A stretch of DNA of 64,000 nt from Terribium retamae (GCF_022347545.1 NZ_JAKREW010000019.1:37584-101583), one strand, 5' to 3'. Shown: positions 7,785 through 17,319, numbered from the stretch's first letter. Made by a program: numbers and translations. Notes: a model not told the origin generated them from the sequence alone.

Positions 7785-10346
7785 ATGGACATCGTCGTCG
7801 TCGAGTCGCCGAACAAGGTTAAAAGCATCAACAAATATCTCGGCCGGAACTACAAGGTTCTGGCCTCCTTCGGCCATGTCCGCGACCTGCCGGCCAAGGA
7901 CGGCTCGGTTAAGCCTGACGAGGATTTTTCCATGTCCTGGTCGGTCGATACATCGTCGGCCAAGCGGCTGACCGACATTGCCAAGGCGGTAAAAGAGGCC
8001 GATGGCCTGATTCTCGCAACCGACCCGGATCGCGAGGGCGAAGCCATTGCCTGGCATGTGCTGGAGGTGCTGAAGCAGAAGAAGGTGCTGAAGGACAAGC
8101 CGGTCAAACGTGTCGCCTTCAATTCCATCACCAAGCAGGCGGTGCTTGATGCGATCGCCAACCCACGCGAGATCGATCCGCCGCTGGTGGATGCCTATCT
8201 GGCGCGCCGCGCTCTCGACTATCTGGTGGGCTTTACCCTGTCGCCGGTATTGTGGCGCAAGCTGCCAGGCGCTCGTTCCGCCGGCCGCGTGCAGTCGGTG
8301 GCATTGCGTTTCGTCTGCGATCGCGAGGCGGAAATCGAACGCTTCGTTCGCGAGGAATACTGGCAGATCGCCGCTGTCCTCGGCACGCCTCGCAACGAGA
8401 GCTTCGAAGCCAGGCTGACTGCCTATGAAGGCAAGAAGCTACAGAAGCTCGACATCTCTTCGCAGAGCATGGCCGACGACATCAAGGCAATGCTGGAGGG
8501 TGCATCCTTCCGGGCATTGTCGGTCGAAGCCAAGCCGACCAAGCGCAATCCTGCACCGCCTTTCACCACCTCGACGCTACAGCAGGCGGCCTCGTCGCGG
8601 CTCGGCTTCTCGGCCCAGCGCACCATGCAGGTCGCCCAGCGCCTCTACGAAGGCATGGACATCGGCGGTGAGACTGCGGGCCTCATCACCTATATGCGTA
8701 CCGACGGTGTCCAGATGGCGCCCGAAGCGATCTCGGCGGCCCGTGACACCATCGGCAAAGAGTTCGGCGCCAAATACCTGCCGGAAAAGCCGCGTCACTA
8801 TACGACCAAGGCCAAGAATGCGCAGGAAGCCCACGAGGCCATCCGTCCAACCGATTTCAACCGCACGCCGGCCGAGATGCGCAAATATCTCGATTCCGAC
8901 CAGGCGCGGCTCTACGAGATCATCTGGCAGCGGGCGATCGCCAGCCAGATGCAGCCGGCCGAGATCGAGCGCACCACGGTCGAGATCGAAGCCCGCAATG
9001 GCGCGAAAATCGCCGGCCTACGGGCAGTGGGTTCCGTCACCCGCTTCGACGGTTTCATTGCTGCCTACACCGATCAGAAGGACGAAGATTCGGAGGACGA
9101 GGAGAATCGCCGTCTGCCCGAAATCCGCGCAGAGGAAACACTGAAGCGCGAACAGGTCAACGCCACGCAACACACGACCGAACCACCGCCCCGCTACTCC
9201 GAAGCCTCGTTCATCAAGAAGATGGAAGAGCTGGGAATCGGTCGCCCTTCGACCTATGTCGCGACGCTGAAGACGCTGGAAGACCGCGACTACATCAAAA
9301 TCGAGAACCGCAAGCTGGTACCGCAGTCAAAGGGCCGGCTAGTCACCGCCTTCATGGAAGGCTTCTTCGAGCACTATGTGGAGTATGACTTCACTGCCTC
9401 GCTCGAGGAGAAGCTCGACGAGATTTCGGACGGCAAGCTCGCCTGGAAGGATGTGCTGCGCGACTTCTGGAAGGATTTCTCGGGCGCCGTCGACGGCATC
9501 AAGGAACTGCGCGTCACCGATGTGCTCGACGCCCTCAACGAAGAACTCGCGCCACTGGTCTTCCCGGAGCGCGAGGACGGTTCCAATCCACGCATCTGCC
9601 CGAAATGCGGCAGCGGCAACCTATCGCTGAAACTCGGCAAGTTCGGTGCCTTCGTCGGCTGCTCGAACTATCCCGAATGTGGCTATACGCGCCAGTTGGA
9701 CGGCCAGAACGGCAATGGCGAAAACGGTGCGGTCGAGGACGGCACCAAGCTGCTCGGCAAGGATCCGTATACGGCCGAAGAGATCACGTTGCGGTCGGGG
9801 CGTTTCGGCCCCTATGTGCAGCGTGGCGAAGGCAAGGATGCCAAGCGCTCCAGCCTGCCCAAGGGCTGGACGGCTGCGACGATCGATCATGAGAAGGCGC
9901 TGGCGCTGCTGTCCCTGCCCCGCGATGTCGGCCAGCATCCGGAGACCGGCAAGATGATCTCAGCCGGCCTTGGCCGTTACGGCCCGTTCGTGCTGCATGA
10001 CGGCACCTATGCCAATATCGAAAGCATCGAGGATGTGTTCTCCATCGGCCTCAACCGCGCCGTCTCGGTTCTGGCTGAGAAGCAGTCGAAAGGCCCGGGC
10101 GGCCGCAATGGCGGAACGCCGGCGGCACTAAAGGATCTTGGTGAGCACCCGGCCGGCGGCGGCAAGATCACCGTGCGTGACGGCCGCTACGGCGCCTATG
10201 TCAATTTCGGCAAGATCAACGCCACGCTGCCCAAGGGCAAGGACCCGCAGACGGTGACGATCGATGAGGCGGTCGCGCTCATCGCCGAAAAAGAAGCCAA
10301 AGGCGGAGGCGGCAAGAAGCCGTTCCGCGGCAAAAAGAAGGGATAG
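7785..10346 (+). CDS. topA: DNA topoisomerase I (type IA)
   Basis: TopA relaxes negative supercoils by single-strand passage. The 853-residue product opens with a TOPRIM domain (MDIVVVESPNK; DPDREGE at residues 80-86). The catalytic tyrosine is Tyr303 in GLITYMRTDG. A C4 zinc ribbon follows at about 605-640 (CPKCG ... CSNYPECGY), then zinc-less C-terminal repeats, each with a GRYGPFV/GRYGAYV-type core, and a basic tail. The usual ESPAKAKTI start is ESPNKVKSI here, a mild divergence. rnr follows four bases later. In many Rhizobiales dprA precedes topA; it is not present here. Confidence 0.97.
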   Translation: MDIVVVESPNKVKSINKYLGRNYKVLASFGHVRDLPAKDGSVKPDEDFSMSWSVDTSSAKRLTDIAKAVKEADGLILATDPDREGEAIAWHVLEVLKQKKVLKDKPVKRVAFNSITKQAVLDAIANPREIDPPLVDAYLARRALDYLVGFTLSPVLWRKLPGARSAGRVQSVALRFVCDREAEIERFVREEYWQIAAVLGTPRNESFEARLTAYEGKKLQKLDISSQSMADDIKAMLEGASFRALSVEAKPTKRNPAPPFTTSTLQQAASSRLGFSAQRTMQVAQRLYEGMDIGGETAGLITYMRTDGVQMAPEAISAARDTIGKEFGAKYLPEKPRHYTTKAKNAQEAHEAIRPTDFNRTPAEMRKYLDSDQARLYEIIWQRAIASQMQPAEIERTTVEIEARNGAKIAGLRAVGSVTRFDGFIAAYTDQKDEDSEDEENRRLPEIRAEETLKREQVNATQHTTEPPPRYSEASFIKKMEELGIGRPSTYVATLKTLEDRDYIKIENRKLVPQSKGRLVTAFMEGFFEHYVEYDFTASLEEKLDEISDGKLAWKDVLRDFWKDFSGAVDGIKELRVTDVLDALNEELAPLVFPEREDGSNPRICPKCGSGNLSLKLGKFGAFVGCSNYPECGYTRQLDGQNGNGENGAVEDGTKLLGKDPYTAEEITLRSGRFGPYVQRGEGKDAKRSSLPKGWTAATIDHEKALALLSLPRDVGQHPETGKMISAGLGRYGPFVLHDGTYANIESIEDVFSIGLNRAVSVLAEKQSKGPGGRNGGTPAALKDLGEHPAGGGKITVRDGRYGAYVNFGKINATLPKGKDPQTVTIDEAVALIAEKEAKGGGGKKPFRGKKKG

Positions 10347-10350
10347 GACA

Positions 10351-12651
10351 TTGGCGCGCAGGATCTCCGGACGAAGCCATGGCGATCCCCGCGCTGCCGA
10401 TACCCGCCGGGGGACACGCGACCAGTATCGTCCTTCGCGCGAAGAGATCCTTCGCTACATCGCAGAGAATCCCGATCGCTCCGGCAAGCGCGAAATCGCG
10501 AAGGCATTTGCGCTGCGAGGCGAGGATCGCGTCTGGCTGAAAGACATGCTGCGCGACCTGCAGGACGAAGGCCTGCTGGAGCAGAAACGCAAGCGGCACA
10601 TCCGGCCCGGCGCCTTGCCCCATGTCGCTGTGCTCGATGTGATCGGCCGCGACGACCAGGGTGGATTGTTGGCTCGCCCATCCGAACACCCGGGCAATGG
10701 CGAGGCACCGACGGTGTCGATCCGCATTTCACGCAGCGGACCGGGCGCCGGTATCGGCGACCGGGTGCTCGCCAAGACCTTCCCGACCGACGAGCCGACA
10801 GGTCCAGCCTATACGGCGCGGATCATGAAAGTGTTCGAAAAACGCAAGGACGCGGTGCTCGGTGTCTTTCGCATCCTGAAGGACGGTACTTTCCGCATCG
10901 AGCCTGTTGAGCGGCGCCAGCCTGAACTCATCGTCGACAAGGAGTTCCAGAACGGCGCCCAAAACGGCGACCTGGTGGAAGTGGAGCCTTCGCGCTCCGG
11001 CCGCTATGGCCTGCCGCGCGCCAAGGTGCTGACGGTGCTCGGTTCGCTGACCAGCGAAAAGGCGGTCTCGATGATCGCCATCCACGCGCATGACATCCCG
11101 CATATCTTCCCGGCCGAGGTGCTGGCTGAAGCCGAGGCCTTGAAACCGGTTACCCTGCAGGGGCGCGAAGATTGGCGTGACCTGCCCTTGGTGACCATCG
11201 ATCCGGCGGACGCCAAGGACCATGACGACGCCGTTCATGCGGAGCCGGATACGGACGAGAAGAATCCCGGCGGCGTTGTGGTGACCGTGGCGATTGCCGA
11301 TGTCTCCGCCTATGTACGACCGAATTCGGCGCTGGATCGCGAAGCTCTGAAACGCGGCAACTCGGTTTATTTCCCCGACAGGGTCGTGCCGATGCTGCCA
11401 GAGCGCATCTCGAACAACCTCTGCTCGTTGCGCGAAGGCGAGGACCGCCCGGCCATTGCTACCCGCATGACGTTTTCCGCGGAGGGGCGGAAGATCCGCC
11501 ACAGCTTTCATCGGGTGATGATGAAGTCGGCCGCCAAGCTCGCCTATCCACAGGCGCAGGCTGCCATCGACGGAATGCCCGACGGCAAGACCGGCCCGAT
11601 CCTCGACACAGTGCTGAAACCGCTGTGGAATGCTTATGCCATATTGAAACGCGGCCGCGATGCGCGCCAGCCGCTGGAACTCGACCTGCCGGAGCGAAAG
11701 ATCCTGCTCAAGGAGGACGGCACGGTCGACCGTGTGATCGTTCCCGAGCGGCTCGATGCGCACAAGCTGATCGAAGAATTCATGATCCAGGCAAATGTCG
11801 CCGCTGCAGAGACGCTCGAGGCAAAGAAGCAGTCGCTGATCTACCGCATTCATGACGGGCCGACATTGGCCAAGCAGGAATCACTTCGAGAGTTCCTGCA
11901 GACGCTCGGACTGTCGCTGGCGCGCGGGGCGCAGATGCGTCCGAGTCAATTCAACTCGATCCTCGAACGCGTGCGCGGCGCCGACAATGAAGCGCTCGTC
12001 AACGAGGTGGTGCTCCGCTCCCAGAGCCAGGCCGAATACAATCCCGACAATATCGGCCATTTCGGCCTGAACCTGCACCGCTATGCGCATTTCACCTCGC
12101 CGATTCGCCGCTATGCCGATTTGATCGTGCATCGCGGCTTGATCGCCGCACTCGGTTTGGGCCCGGATGGGCTGACGCGAGGGGAAGAAGAAAGACTGGC
12201 CGAAACCGGCGCTCTGATTTCGGCGGCGGAACGCCGCGCCATGGCGGCCGAGCGCGAGACGGTCGACCGCCTGATCGCGGCCCATCTGGCCGAGCGGGTC
12301 GACGAGCGCTTCGACGCGAGAATCTCCGGCGTCGCCAAGGCTGGACTTTTTGTCCAATTGCCACAATTTGGCGCAGATGGTTTCATCCCGGTGTCATCCC
12401 TGGGTGACGATTACTATCTGTATGACGAAACGGCGCGTTCGCTTTTTGGAGAACGCAGCGGCAAGGGATATCAGTTGGCGGATCGCGTCGAGGTCCGTCT
12501 CGTCGAAGTGGCGCCGATGGCTGGTGCGATGCGCTTCGAGATGCTGAGCCCCCCGAAACCACTGCCCGGTTCCAAGCGCTCGTTTCACAAGGCAAAGGGC
12601 CGCGCCCGCGCCTCGCATTCGCGTTCTGGACCGCGCGGCAGGAGACGATGA
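10351..12651 (+). CDS. rnr: Ribonuclease R
   Basis: RNase R is a processive 3'-5' exoribonuclease that degrades structured RNA. The 766-residue product has an N-terminal winged helix/cold-shock region (REEILRYIAENP ... KREIAKAF), the RNB catalytic domain with the metal-binding IDPADAKDHDDAV, and a C-terminal S1 domain (about 655-740: FDARISGVAKAGLFVQL) plus a basic tail. The TTG at 10351 is preferred because it follows the topA stop directly and has an AGGGATAGG-like ribosome-binding site. The alternative ATG at 10264 would overlap topA by 83 bases. It is probably co-transcribed with topA and the DUF983 gene. Confidence 0.93.
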   Translation: MARRISGRSHGDPRAADTRRGTRDQYRPSREEILRYIAENPDRSGKREIAKAFALRGEDRVWLKDMLRDLQDEGLLEQKRKRHIRPGALPHVAVLDVIGRDDQGGLLARPSEHPGNGEAPTVSIRISRSGPGAGIGDRVLAKTFPTDEPTGPAYTARIMKVFEKRKDAVLGVFRILKDGTFRIEPVERRQPELIVDKEFQNGAQNGDLVEVEPSRSGRYGLPRAKVLTVLGSLTSEKAVSMIAIHAHDIPHIFPAEVLAEAEALKPVTLQGREDWRDLPLVTIDPADAKDHDDAVHAEPDTDEKNPGGVVVTVAIADVSAYVRPNSALDREALKRGNSVYFPDRVVPMLPERISNNLCSLREGEDRPAIATRMTFSAEGRKIRHSFHRVMMKSAAKLAYPQAQAAIDGMPDGKTGPILDTVLKPLWNAYAILKRGRDARQPLELDLPERKILLKEDGTVDRVIVPERLDAHKLIEEFMIQANVAAAETLEAKKQSLIYRIHDGPTLAKQESLREFLQTLGLSLARGAQMRPSQFNSILERVRGADNEALVNEVVLRSQSQAEYNPDNIGHFGLNLHRYAHFTSPIRRYADLIVHRGLIAALGLGPDGLTRGEEERLAETGALISAAERRAMAAERETVDRLIAAHLAERVDERFDARISGVAKAGLFVQLPQFGADGFIPVSSLGDDYYLYDETARSLFGERSGKGYQLADRVEVRLVEVAPMAGAMRFEMLSPPKPLPGSKRSFHKAKGRARASHSRSGPRGRRR

Positions 12652-13082
12652 TGCAGCAGCAGGTTTTCGGCGGCGAGCAGTCCGCCAGGGCAACGCGTCC
12701 GCTGTGGACGGCGATGAAGCGTGGCTTTTTCTGCCGCTGCCCGAACTGCGGCGAAGGCAAGCTGTTTCGCGCCTATACCAAGACTTTCGACCACTGCCAG
12801 AGTTGCGGTGAAGAATTCCATCATCATCGTGCCGACGACTTGCCCGCCTACCTGGTGATCGTCATTGTCGGCCACGTCATCCTGGGCGGTTTCATGGGCG
12901 TGGAAGCAACCTCGACGCTTTCGATGTGGCAACATCTGGCGATCTGGGCACCGCTCACCATCATCATGTCGCTGGCTCTGCTGCAGCCCATCAAAGGCGC
13001 CGTTATCGGCCTGCAATGGGCCTATTACATGCACGGCTTCGGGGGAGAGCCTGACCATATCGAAGGTCATCCTGAACTCTGA
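12648..13082 (+). CDS. DUF983 zinc-ribbon membrane protein
   Basis: This 144-residue protein has a zinc ribbon (CRCPNCGEGKLF ... HCQSCGEEFHHH, residues ~27-62) followed by two hydrophobic segments (~66-88 and ~97-120), the DUF983 architecture. The function is unknown. Its start overlaps the rnr stop (ATGA), indicating translational coupling; a second in-frame ATG follows at 12651. rnr-DUF983 adjacency is common in Rhizobiales. Confidence 0.88.
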   Translation: MMQQQVFGGEQSARATRPLWTAMKRGFFCRCPNCGEGKLFRAYTKTFDHCQSCGEEFHHHRADDLPAYLVIVIVGHVILGGFMGVEATSTLSMWQHLAIWAPLTIIMSLALLQPIKGAVIGLQWAYYMHGFGGEPDHIEGHPEL

Positions 13083-13154
13083 GCGGCATCCTGGCTCAAT
13101 GTGCGACCGTCGCGGCCTCTTTAATTTGACATGAGTTTCCGCTAGGTCGGTCGC

Positions 13155-13892
13155 ATGCAAGGGATGACCAAGGCGGAAGTCGACAAGGCCGAACGCAACG
13201 AGGTGGCTCTCGGTGATGGACCGAAACGTCCTCGTGATGCGGCAACACTGATTTTGCTCGACCGCAAAGGCAATGATTTCCACGTATTGATGGGCCGCCG
13301 TCATGCGGCCCATGCTTTCATGCCCGGCAAGTTCGTCTTTCCCGGCGGCCGCACCGACCCTGCCGATAGCCGCGTGCCGGTCGCAACGGGCCTCTATCCC
13401 GAGGAAGAAGCGAAACTGACGGCTCGTGCGGGACGTACCGGCGCCATCCGCGCGCGCGCGATAGCCTTGTCGGCCATCCGCGAGACATATGAGGAGGCCG
13501 GCCTTTTGATCGGTCGCAAAGGCCCGCTTTCGACCGGTAAGCGTGATTGGCAGGGTTTCGTCGAACACAGCGTGCAGCCTTCATTGGAAGCGGTGCGTTT
13601 CATCGCCCGCGCCATCACGCCGCCGGGTCGAGTCCGCCGCTTCGACACCCGCTTCCTCGCCGCCTGGCGCGACGATGTGGCGGTTGCCCTGCCAAGCGGC
13701 CCCACCAATGAGTTGGAGGAATTGGTCTGGCTGCCGCTGGCCGAGGCACGCAAGGCCGATATACCAACGATTACACGCACGATCCTGGACGAACTCGAGA
13801 AGCGGCTCAGTGACGATCCGCTGCTGCGGCCGGGCGGAACCATCCCCTTCTACCGGATGCTCCATAACCGCTTCGTGCGTGAAGTCCTCTAA
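13155..13892 (+). CDS. NUDIX hydrolase
   Basis: This 245-residue protein has a NUDIX fold with FMPGKFVFPGGRTDPAD and, after a 50-residue insertion, the NUDIX helix RETYEEAGLLIG. Members hydrolyse nucleoside-diphosphate-linked compounds; the long spacing between the GG and REtxEE halves is typical of the NUDT19-like/CoA-type subgroup, so the substrate may be a CoA or ADP-linked compound, but this is inference. It lies 72 bases after DUF983 on the same strand. ATG 13155 or 13164 could be the start. Confidence 0.85.
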   Translation: MQGMTKAEVDKAERNEVALGDGPKRPRDAATLILLDRKGNDFHVLMGRRHAAHAFMPGKFVFPGGRTDPADSRVPVATGLYPEEEAKLTARAGRTGAIRARAIALSAIRETYEEAGLLIGRKGPLSTGKRDWQGFVEHSVQPSLEAVRFIARAITPPGRVRRFDTRFLAAWRDDVAVALPSGPTNELEELVWLPLAEARKADIPTITRTILDELEKRLSDDPLLRPGGTIPFYRMLHNRFVREVL

Positions 13893-13919
13893 GACCCAAA
13901 TCCAGCATTCAGGTATCGC

Positions 13920-15104
13920 ATGACGGACGAAACCATGGCGCAAGACGAGGAGCGCGTACATTGGCTGCCGATGATCGCGGCCATTTCGTCGATCAGCGTC
14001 GTGGGTATCGCCATTGGTCTCGGCATGCCGCTGCTCAGCGTCATTCTCGAATCCCGCGGCCATTCGGCCTCGATGATCGGCTTGAACACGGCAGTCGCTG
14101 GCATCGCCTCGATCGCGGCGGCCCCGCTGGCCACGCCCATCGCGACGCGTCTTGGCGTCGCCTGGGCAATGCTGTTGATGATTGCAGCGGGTGCGCTTGC
14201 CTTCGTTGGCTTCCATTTCGCACCTTTCTTCTGGATGTGGTTCCCGTTGCGCGCGGTGCTTCACATTGCGCTGACTGTCCTCTTCATTCTTTCGGAGTTC
14301 TGGATCAGTACCTCGGCGCCGCCGCAACGCCGGGGGCTTGTGCTGGGCATTTACGCCACCGTGCTTTCGCTGGGCTTCGCTGCAGGGCCATGGCTGTTCT
14401 CGCGCATCGGCAGTGCCGGCTTCCTGCCCTTCGGCGTCATCGTCGTGCTGGTTGCCATAGCGGCTGTTCCCGTTCTTGCCGCCCGCAAGGAAAGCCCGCC
14501 CATTCGTCCCGAAGGCGAGGAGACCAGCGGGTTCCTGCGCTATATCTGGCTGGTTCCAACCGCTACCGCGGCCGTGCTCGTGTTCGGTGCCGTAGAAACT
14601 GGCGGTTTTGCGCTGTTCCCGGTCTATGGCAGTCGCATCGGCTATTCGGAGGCGGATGCTGCGCTGCTGCTCACGATGATCGGCCTCGGCAACGTGCTGC
14701 TGCAGATACCAATCGGCATGGTGAGTGACCGCGTCGGCGACAGGCGCTATCTGCTGCTCGCCTGCGCCACAATCGGATTGCTCGGCACACTGGTGATGCC
14801 GCATCTCGCCTCGAACTGGCATCTCATGGCCGGACTTCTGTTCCTCTGGGGCGGTGTGGTCGCGGCAATGTACACTGTCGGCCTCGCCCATCTCGGATCC
14901 CAGCTTTCAGGACATGAGCTTGCCTCGGCCAATGCTGCTTTCGTGCTGTGCTACGGCGTCGGCATGGTGCTCGGGCCACAAGCCATCGGCCTCGGCATGG
15001 ACGCGTTCGGCCCCTCCGGCTTCGGCGGCGCGCTGTCACTGTTCTTCGGCGCCTACATTCTGCTGGCCGTTGGCCGTCTGATCCTGAAATCGGCCAAGGG
15101 TTAG
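13920..15104 (+). CDS. MFS transporter
   Basis: This 394-residue protein has about twelve hydrophobic segments in two halves, with an RPEGEETS-type hydrophilic loop in the middle (residues ~190-200) and an MVSDRVGDRRYLLL loop after helix 8, matching the major-facilitator motif A. It resembles the YcaD-like group. The substrate cannot be told. It starts 27 bases after the NUDIX stop, so the two may be co-transcribed. Confidence 0.85.
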   Translation: MTDETMAQDEERVHWLPMIAAISSISVVGIAIGLGMPLLSVILESRGHSASMIGLNTAVAGIASIAAAPLATPIATRLGVAWAMLLMIAAGALAFVGFHFAPFFWMWFPLRAVLHIALTVLFILSEFWISTSAPPQRRGLVLGIYATVLSLGFAAGPWLFSRIGSAGFLPFGVIVVLVAIAAVPVLAARKESPPIRPEGEETSGFLRYIWLVPTATAAVLVFGAVETGGFALFPVYGSRIGYSEADAALLLTMIGLGNVLLQIPIGMVSDRVGDRRYLLLACATIGLLGTLVMPHLASNWHLMAGLLFLWGGVVAAMYTVGLAHLGSQLSGHELASANAAFVLCYGVGMVLGPQAIGLGMDAFGPSGFGGALSLFFGAYILLAVGRLILKSAKG

Positions 15105-15108
15105 AGCA

Positions 15109-15840
15109 TCAGCCGGCCAGGGGCCGTGCTTTCAACCATAAGAACAGCGGAATGCGGTCCCAATCGCGCAATGCCGCCCATTGCGGCCCTTTATCGGGCC
15201 TCGGTTCGGACAAAGATGTGACCGCCAATCCCGCAGCTTCCAGGGCCGCAAAATAATTCACCAATGGTTGCGACCAGCCGGCGAAACGCATACGCAAGCC
15301 GTCCCTCTCTTCCGCACCTTCAAAATGCTCGATGCCAAAATAGGTGCCATCCACGACGAAAGGCCTGTCGGCACGCTCTCGATCGAAGCGGCCGCGGTCG
15401 GCAAAGGGATGCACGATCGACACGAACAACGTACCCGATGGCCGCAACACGCGACGCATTTCCTTCACCGCGGCAGGCACATCGTCGACATCCATCAGCA
15501 CATTGTAGGCCATGACGACGTCAAAACTTTCCGCTTCGAAGGGCAATGCGTTCGCCGGGGCCACCTCGTAGTGATCGGCAGAACCGGCTTCTCTTGCAGC
15601 AACGACAAAAGCTTCGACCGGATCTGTCGCGGTCACGCGATACCCGCATTCCTTGAGCAAGCGCGAAACCCGCCCCTCGCCGCAACCGACTTCCAGCGCA
15701 TTGCCGGTGTCTTTGCCTATGAATTCTCGCAAGGAAGATCGATAGGCCCAGAAGGCGTCATGACCAGGCGCGCGTGCCCACTCAATCCACTCGGATGCGA
15801 CATCGGACCAATGGTCGTGGTCTTTCCTCGGGCTGGTCAT
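15109..15840 (-). CDS. Class I SAM-dependent methyltransferase
   Basis: This 243-residue protein has motif I ALEVGCGEGRVSRLL (residues ~46-60), the acidic ATDPVEAFV strand end and a VVMAYNVLMDVDD motif, all of the Methyltransf_11 type. The substrate is unknown; a small molecule is most likely. It converges tightly on the MFS gene (4-base gap). Confidence 0.85.
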   Translation of the reverse strand: MTSPRKDHDHWSDVASEWIEWARAPGHDAFWAYRSSLREFIGKDTGNALEVGCGEGRVSRLLKECGYRVTATDPVEAFVVAAREAGSADHYEVAPANALPFEAESFDVVMAYNVLMDVDDVPAAVKEMRRVLRPSGTLFVSIVHPFADRGRFDRERADRPFVVDGTYFGIEHFEGAEERDGLRMRFAGWSQPLVNYFAALEAAGLAVTSLSEPRPDKGPQWAALRDWDRIPLFLWLKARPLAG

Positions 15841-15990
15841 GGCGAACTCCGTGTCTCGGGACGAAACGGCCGAGATGGCTCATTCGATTGCCCCGTACAA
15901 CGTCCAATTTAGCTCTGCTCATATTCCAGCGGGTCCGCACGGACATTTTCGGGAAGCCGATGCGTCCAACTTTGTGGGCATGCCTGATCT

Positions 15991-16217
15991 TCAGTCACCG
16001 GGCTTCTTCTTGCCGGTCAAGAGCGCATAAACCGCCATGGAATGACCGTGACCGAGATCATAATCGGCCTTCAGCCATTCGATGATCTGCCCCGCCTTGA
16101 CGCTGGCCTTCAGTTTCCGCCTTCGGAAAAGCCTTTTTCGTCGGCCAGGCGCATCAGGTCTTCCGGCCCCTGACCCGTCTTGTTCTTGATCGTATCGAGA
16201 TAGGCCTGAAAAGACAT
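15991..16217 (-). pseudogene. DUF4287 domain protein, frameshifted
   Basis: From the ATG at 16217 the frame reads MSFQAYLDTIKNKTGQG ... EKGFSEGGN and then stops. In the next frame the protein continues without a break as KLKASVKAGQIIEWLKADY ... HGHSMAVYALLTGKKKPGD to the stop at 15991. The two parts together are a complete DUF4287 protein. The span is 227 bases, one short of the 228 needed for a 75-residue protein, so a single base is missing near 16114-16121. It could be a real mutation or a sequencing error. The DUF4287 function is unknown. Confidence 0.85.
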
Positions 16218-16345
16218 GTGCTCCCTCCATCTGGTATTGTGCGGGGCAATATGGGATCGTGTAAAAGCCGGGGCAACGACGGCCCTGCGTCGTCAACAAC
16301 AACTGCTTGCCAAACCTCATTCGGCCTGCGATCGGCCGGCAAGGG

Positions 16346-16373
16346 TTGTGTTCCGGCCAAATTGCTGTATAGA
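16346..16373 (+). promoter_or_regulatory. Candidate rpsF promoter
   Basis: TTGTGT (16346-16351) and TATAGA (16368-16373) are spaced by 16 bases. Transcription from here would give an rpsF leader of about 205 bases. It is the best -35/-10 pair seen in the 368-base gap before rpsF. Confidence 0.4.
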
Positions 16374-16541
16374 CGCGCGCAATCTGCCGGTCCCAGCTGG
16401 GGGCTGAACGGAGGGCCGGAGGTTTCTCAAGAACCGCCGTGTGGAGCGAAAACGCTTCCGCCTCCCGTGTCTCCGCTCTCGACCGTCTCGTCATGCTCCT
16501 TTCTTCTCCGCCCCGCGGATAAAGAGAAGTTGCAGAGGCTT

Positions 16542-16580
16542 TTGCCGCCGGGAACCGGGAGAGAAGTTGAAGAAAGGCAA
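16542..16580 (+). promoter_or_regulatory. Candidate rpsF translational-control leader structure
   Basis: TTGCC (16542-16546) can pair with GGCAA (16576-16580), which includes the GG of the AGAAAGG ribosome-binding site of rpsF. Inside lies a small CCGG-GAA-CCGG hairpin (16548-16558). Many bacteria regulate rpsF by binding of the S6:S18 complex to a leader hairpin carrying a CCG element; this could be a version of it. The rest of the gap (16218-16541) holds the promoter and no other clear feature. Confidence 0.35.
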
Positions 16581-16585
16581 GACAA

Positions 16586-17071
16586 ATGGCTCTTTACGAA
16601 CATGTGTTCCTTGCCCGGCAGGATCTGTCGCAGCAGCAGGTCGATGAGCTCGTTGAACGTTTCAAGGGCGTCATCACCGCAGGCGGCGGCTCGGTTGGCC
16701 GGGTCGAGAACTGGGGACTGAAGTCCCTCACCTACCGGGTCAAGAAGAACCGGAAGGCATACTACACACTCATGGACCTGACCTGCCCGCCGGCAGCGCT
16801 CAGCGAAATGGAACGCCAGATGGGTCTGTCGGAAGACGTCCTGCGCTTCCTGACCATCAAGGTCGAGAAGCACGAAGAAGGCGCCTCCGCAATGATGCAG
16901 AAGCGCGAAGAGCGCTCCGAGCGCGGTGGTTTCGGCGACCGTGACCGTGGTGATCGTGGTCCGCGTTCGTTCGGCGACCGCGGCGATCGTGGTCCGCGCT
17001 CGTTCGGCGACCGCGACGGTGGCGATCGCGGCCCGCGTCCGCAGCGCAGCTTTGAAGGGGGTGCAGAATAA
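16586..17071 (+). CDS. rpsF: 30S ribosomal protein S6
   Basis: S6 binds 16S rRNA together with S18 in the platform of the 30S subunit. The 161-residue product has the normal S6 core ([26 protein letters not shown], then the [17 protein letters not shown] segment) to about residue 100. It continues with an unusual tail rich in Arg, Gly and Asp made of [15 protein letters not shown] repeats. Tail extensions are common in alphaproteobacterial S6. The stop overlaps the rpsR start by one base (TAATG). Confidence 0.98.
   Translation: MALYEHVFLARQDLSQQQVDELVERFKGVITAGGGSVGRVENWGLKSLTYRVKKNRKAYYTLMDLTCPPAALSEMERQMGLSEDVLRFLTIKVEKHEEGASAMMQKREERSERGGFGDRDRGDRGPRSFGDRGDRGPRSFGDRDGGDRGPRPQRSFEGGAE
16949..17037 (+). 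repeat. 33-bp tandem repeat within rpsF
   Basis: Two 33-base units (16949-16981 and 16982-17014), differing at only two positions, are followed by a partial third unit with a small insertion. They encode [15 protein letters not shown] repeats in the S6 tail. Unit number may vary between strains by slippage. Confidence 0.85.
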
Positions 17072-17319
17072 TGGTCGACATCAACCAGATCCCGACCCGG
17101 CGCCCGTTCCATCGCCGCCGCAAGACCTGCCCGTTCTCCGGCGCCAACGCCCCGAAGATCGACTACAAGGACGTGCGTCTGCTGCAGCGCTACATTTCCG
17201 AGCGCGGCAAGATCGTTCCTTCGCGCATCACCGCCGTCAGCCAGAAGAAGCAGCGCGAGCTCGCCCAGGCGATCAAGCGCGCCCGCTTCCTCGGCCTGCT
17301 GCCCTACGTGGTTCGCTAA
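17071..17319 (+). CDS. rpsR: 30S ribosomal protein S18
   Basis: S18 pairs with S6 in the 30S platform. The 82-residue protein has the family core [35 protein letters not shown] and [16 protein letters not shown]. It is translationally coupled to rpsF. Confidence 0.98.
   Translation: MVDINQIPTRRPFHRRRKTCPFSGANAPKIDYKDVRLLQRYISERGKIVPSRITAVSQKKQRELAQAIKRARFLGLLPYVVR

Noticed and set aside
13127..13154. TTGACA at 13127 as a NUDIX gene promoter
   Set aside because: No -10 at suitable distance was found.
13581..14891. Minus-strand 436-codon open frame over the MFS gene
   Set aside because: The frame has His/Gln/Glu-rich, low-complexity translation typical of GC-rich antisense frames; the MFS protein is clear.
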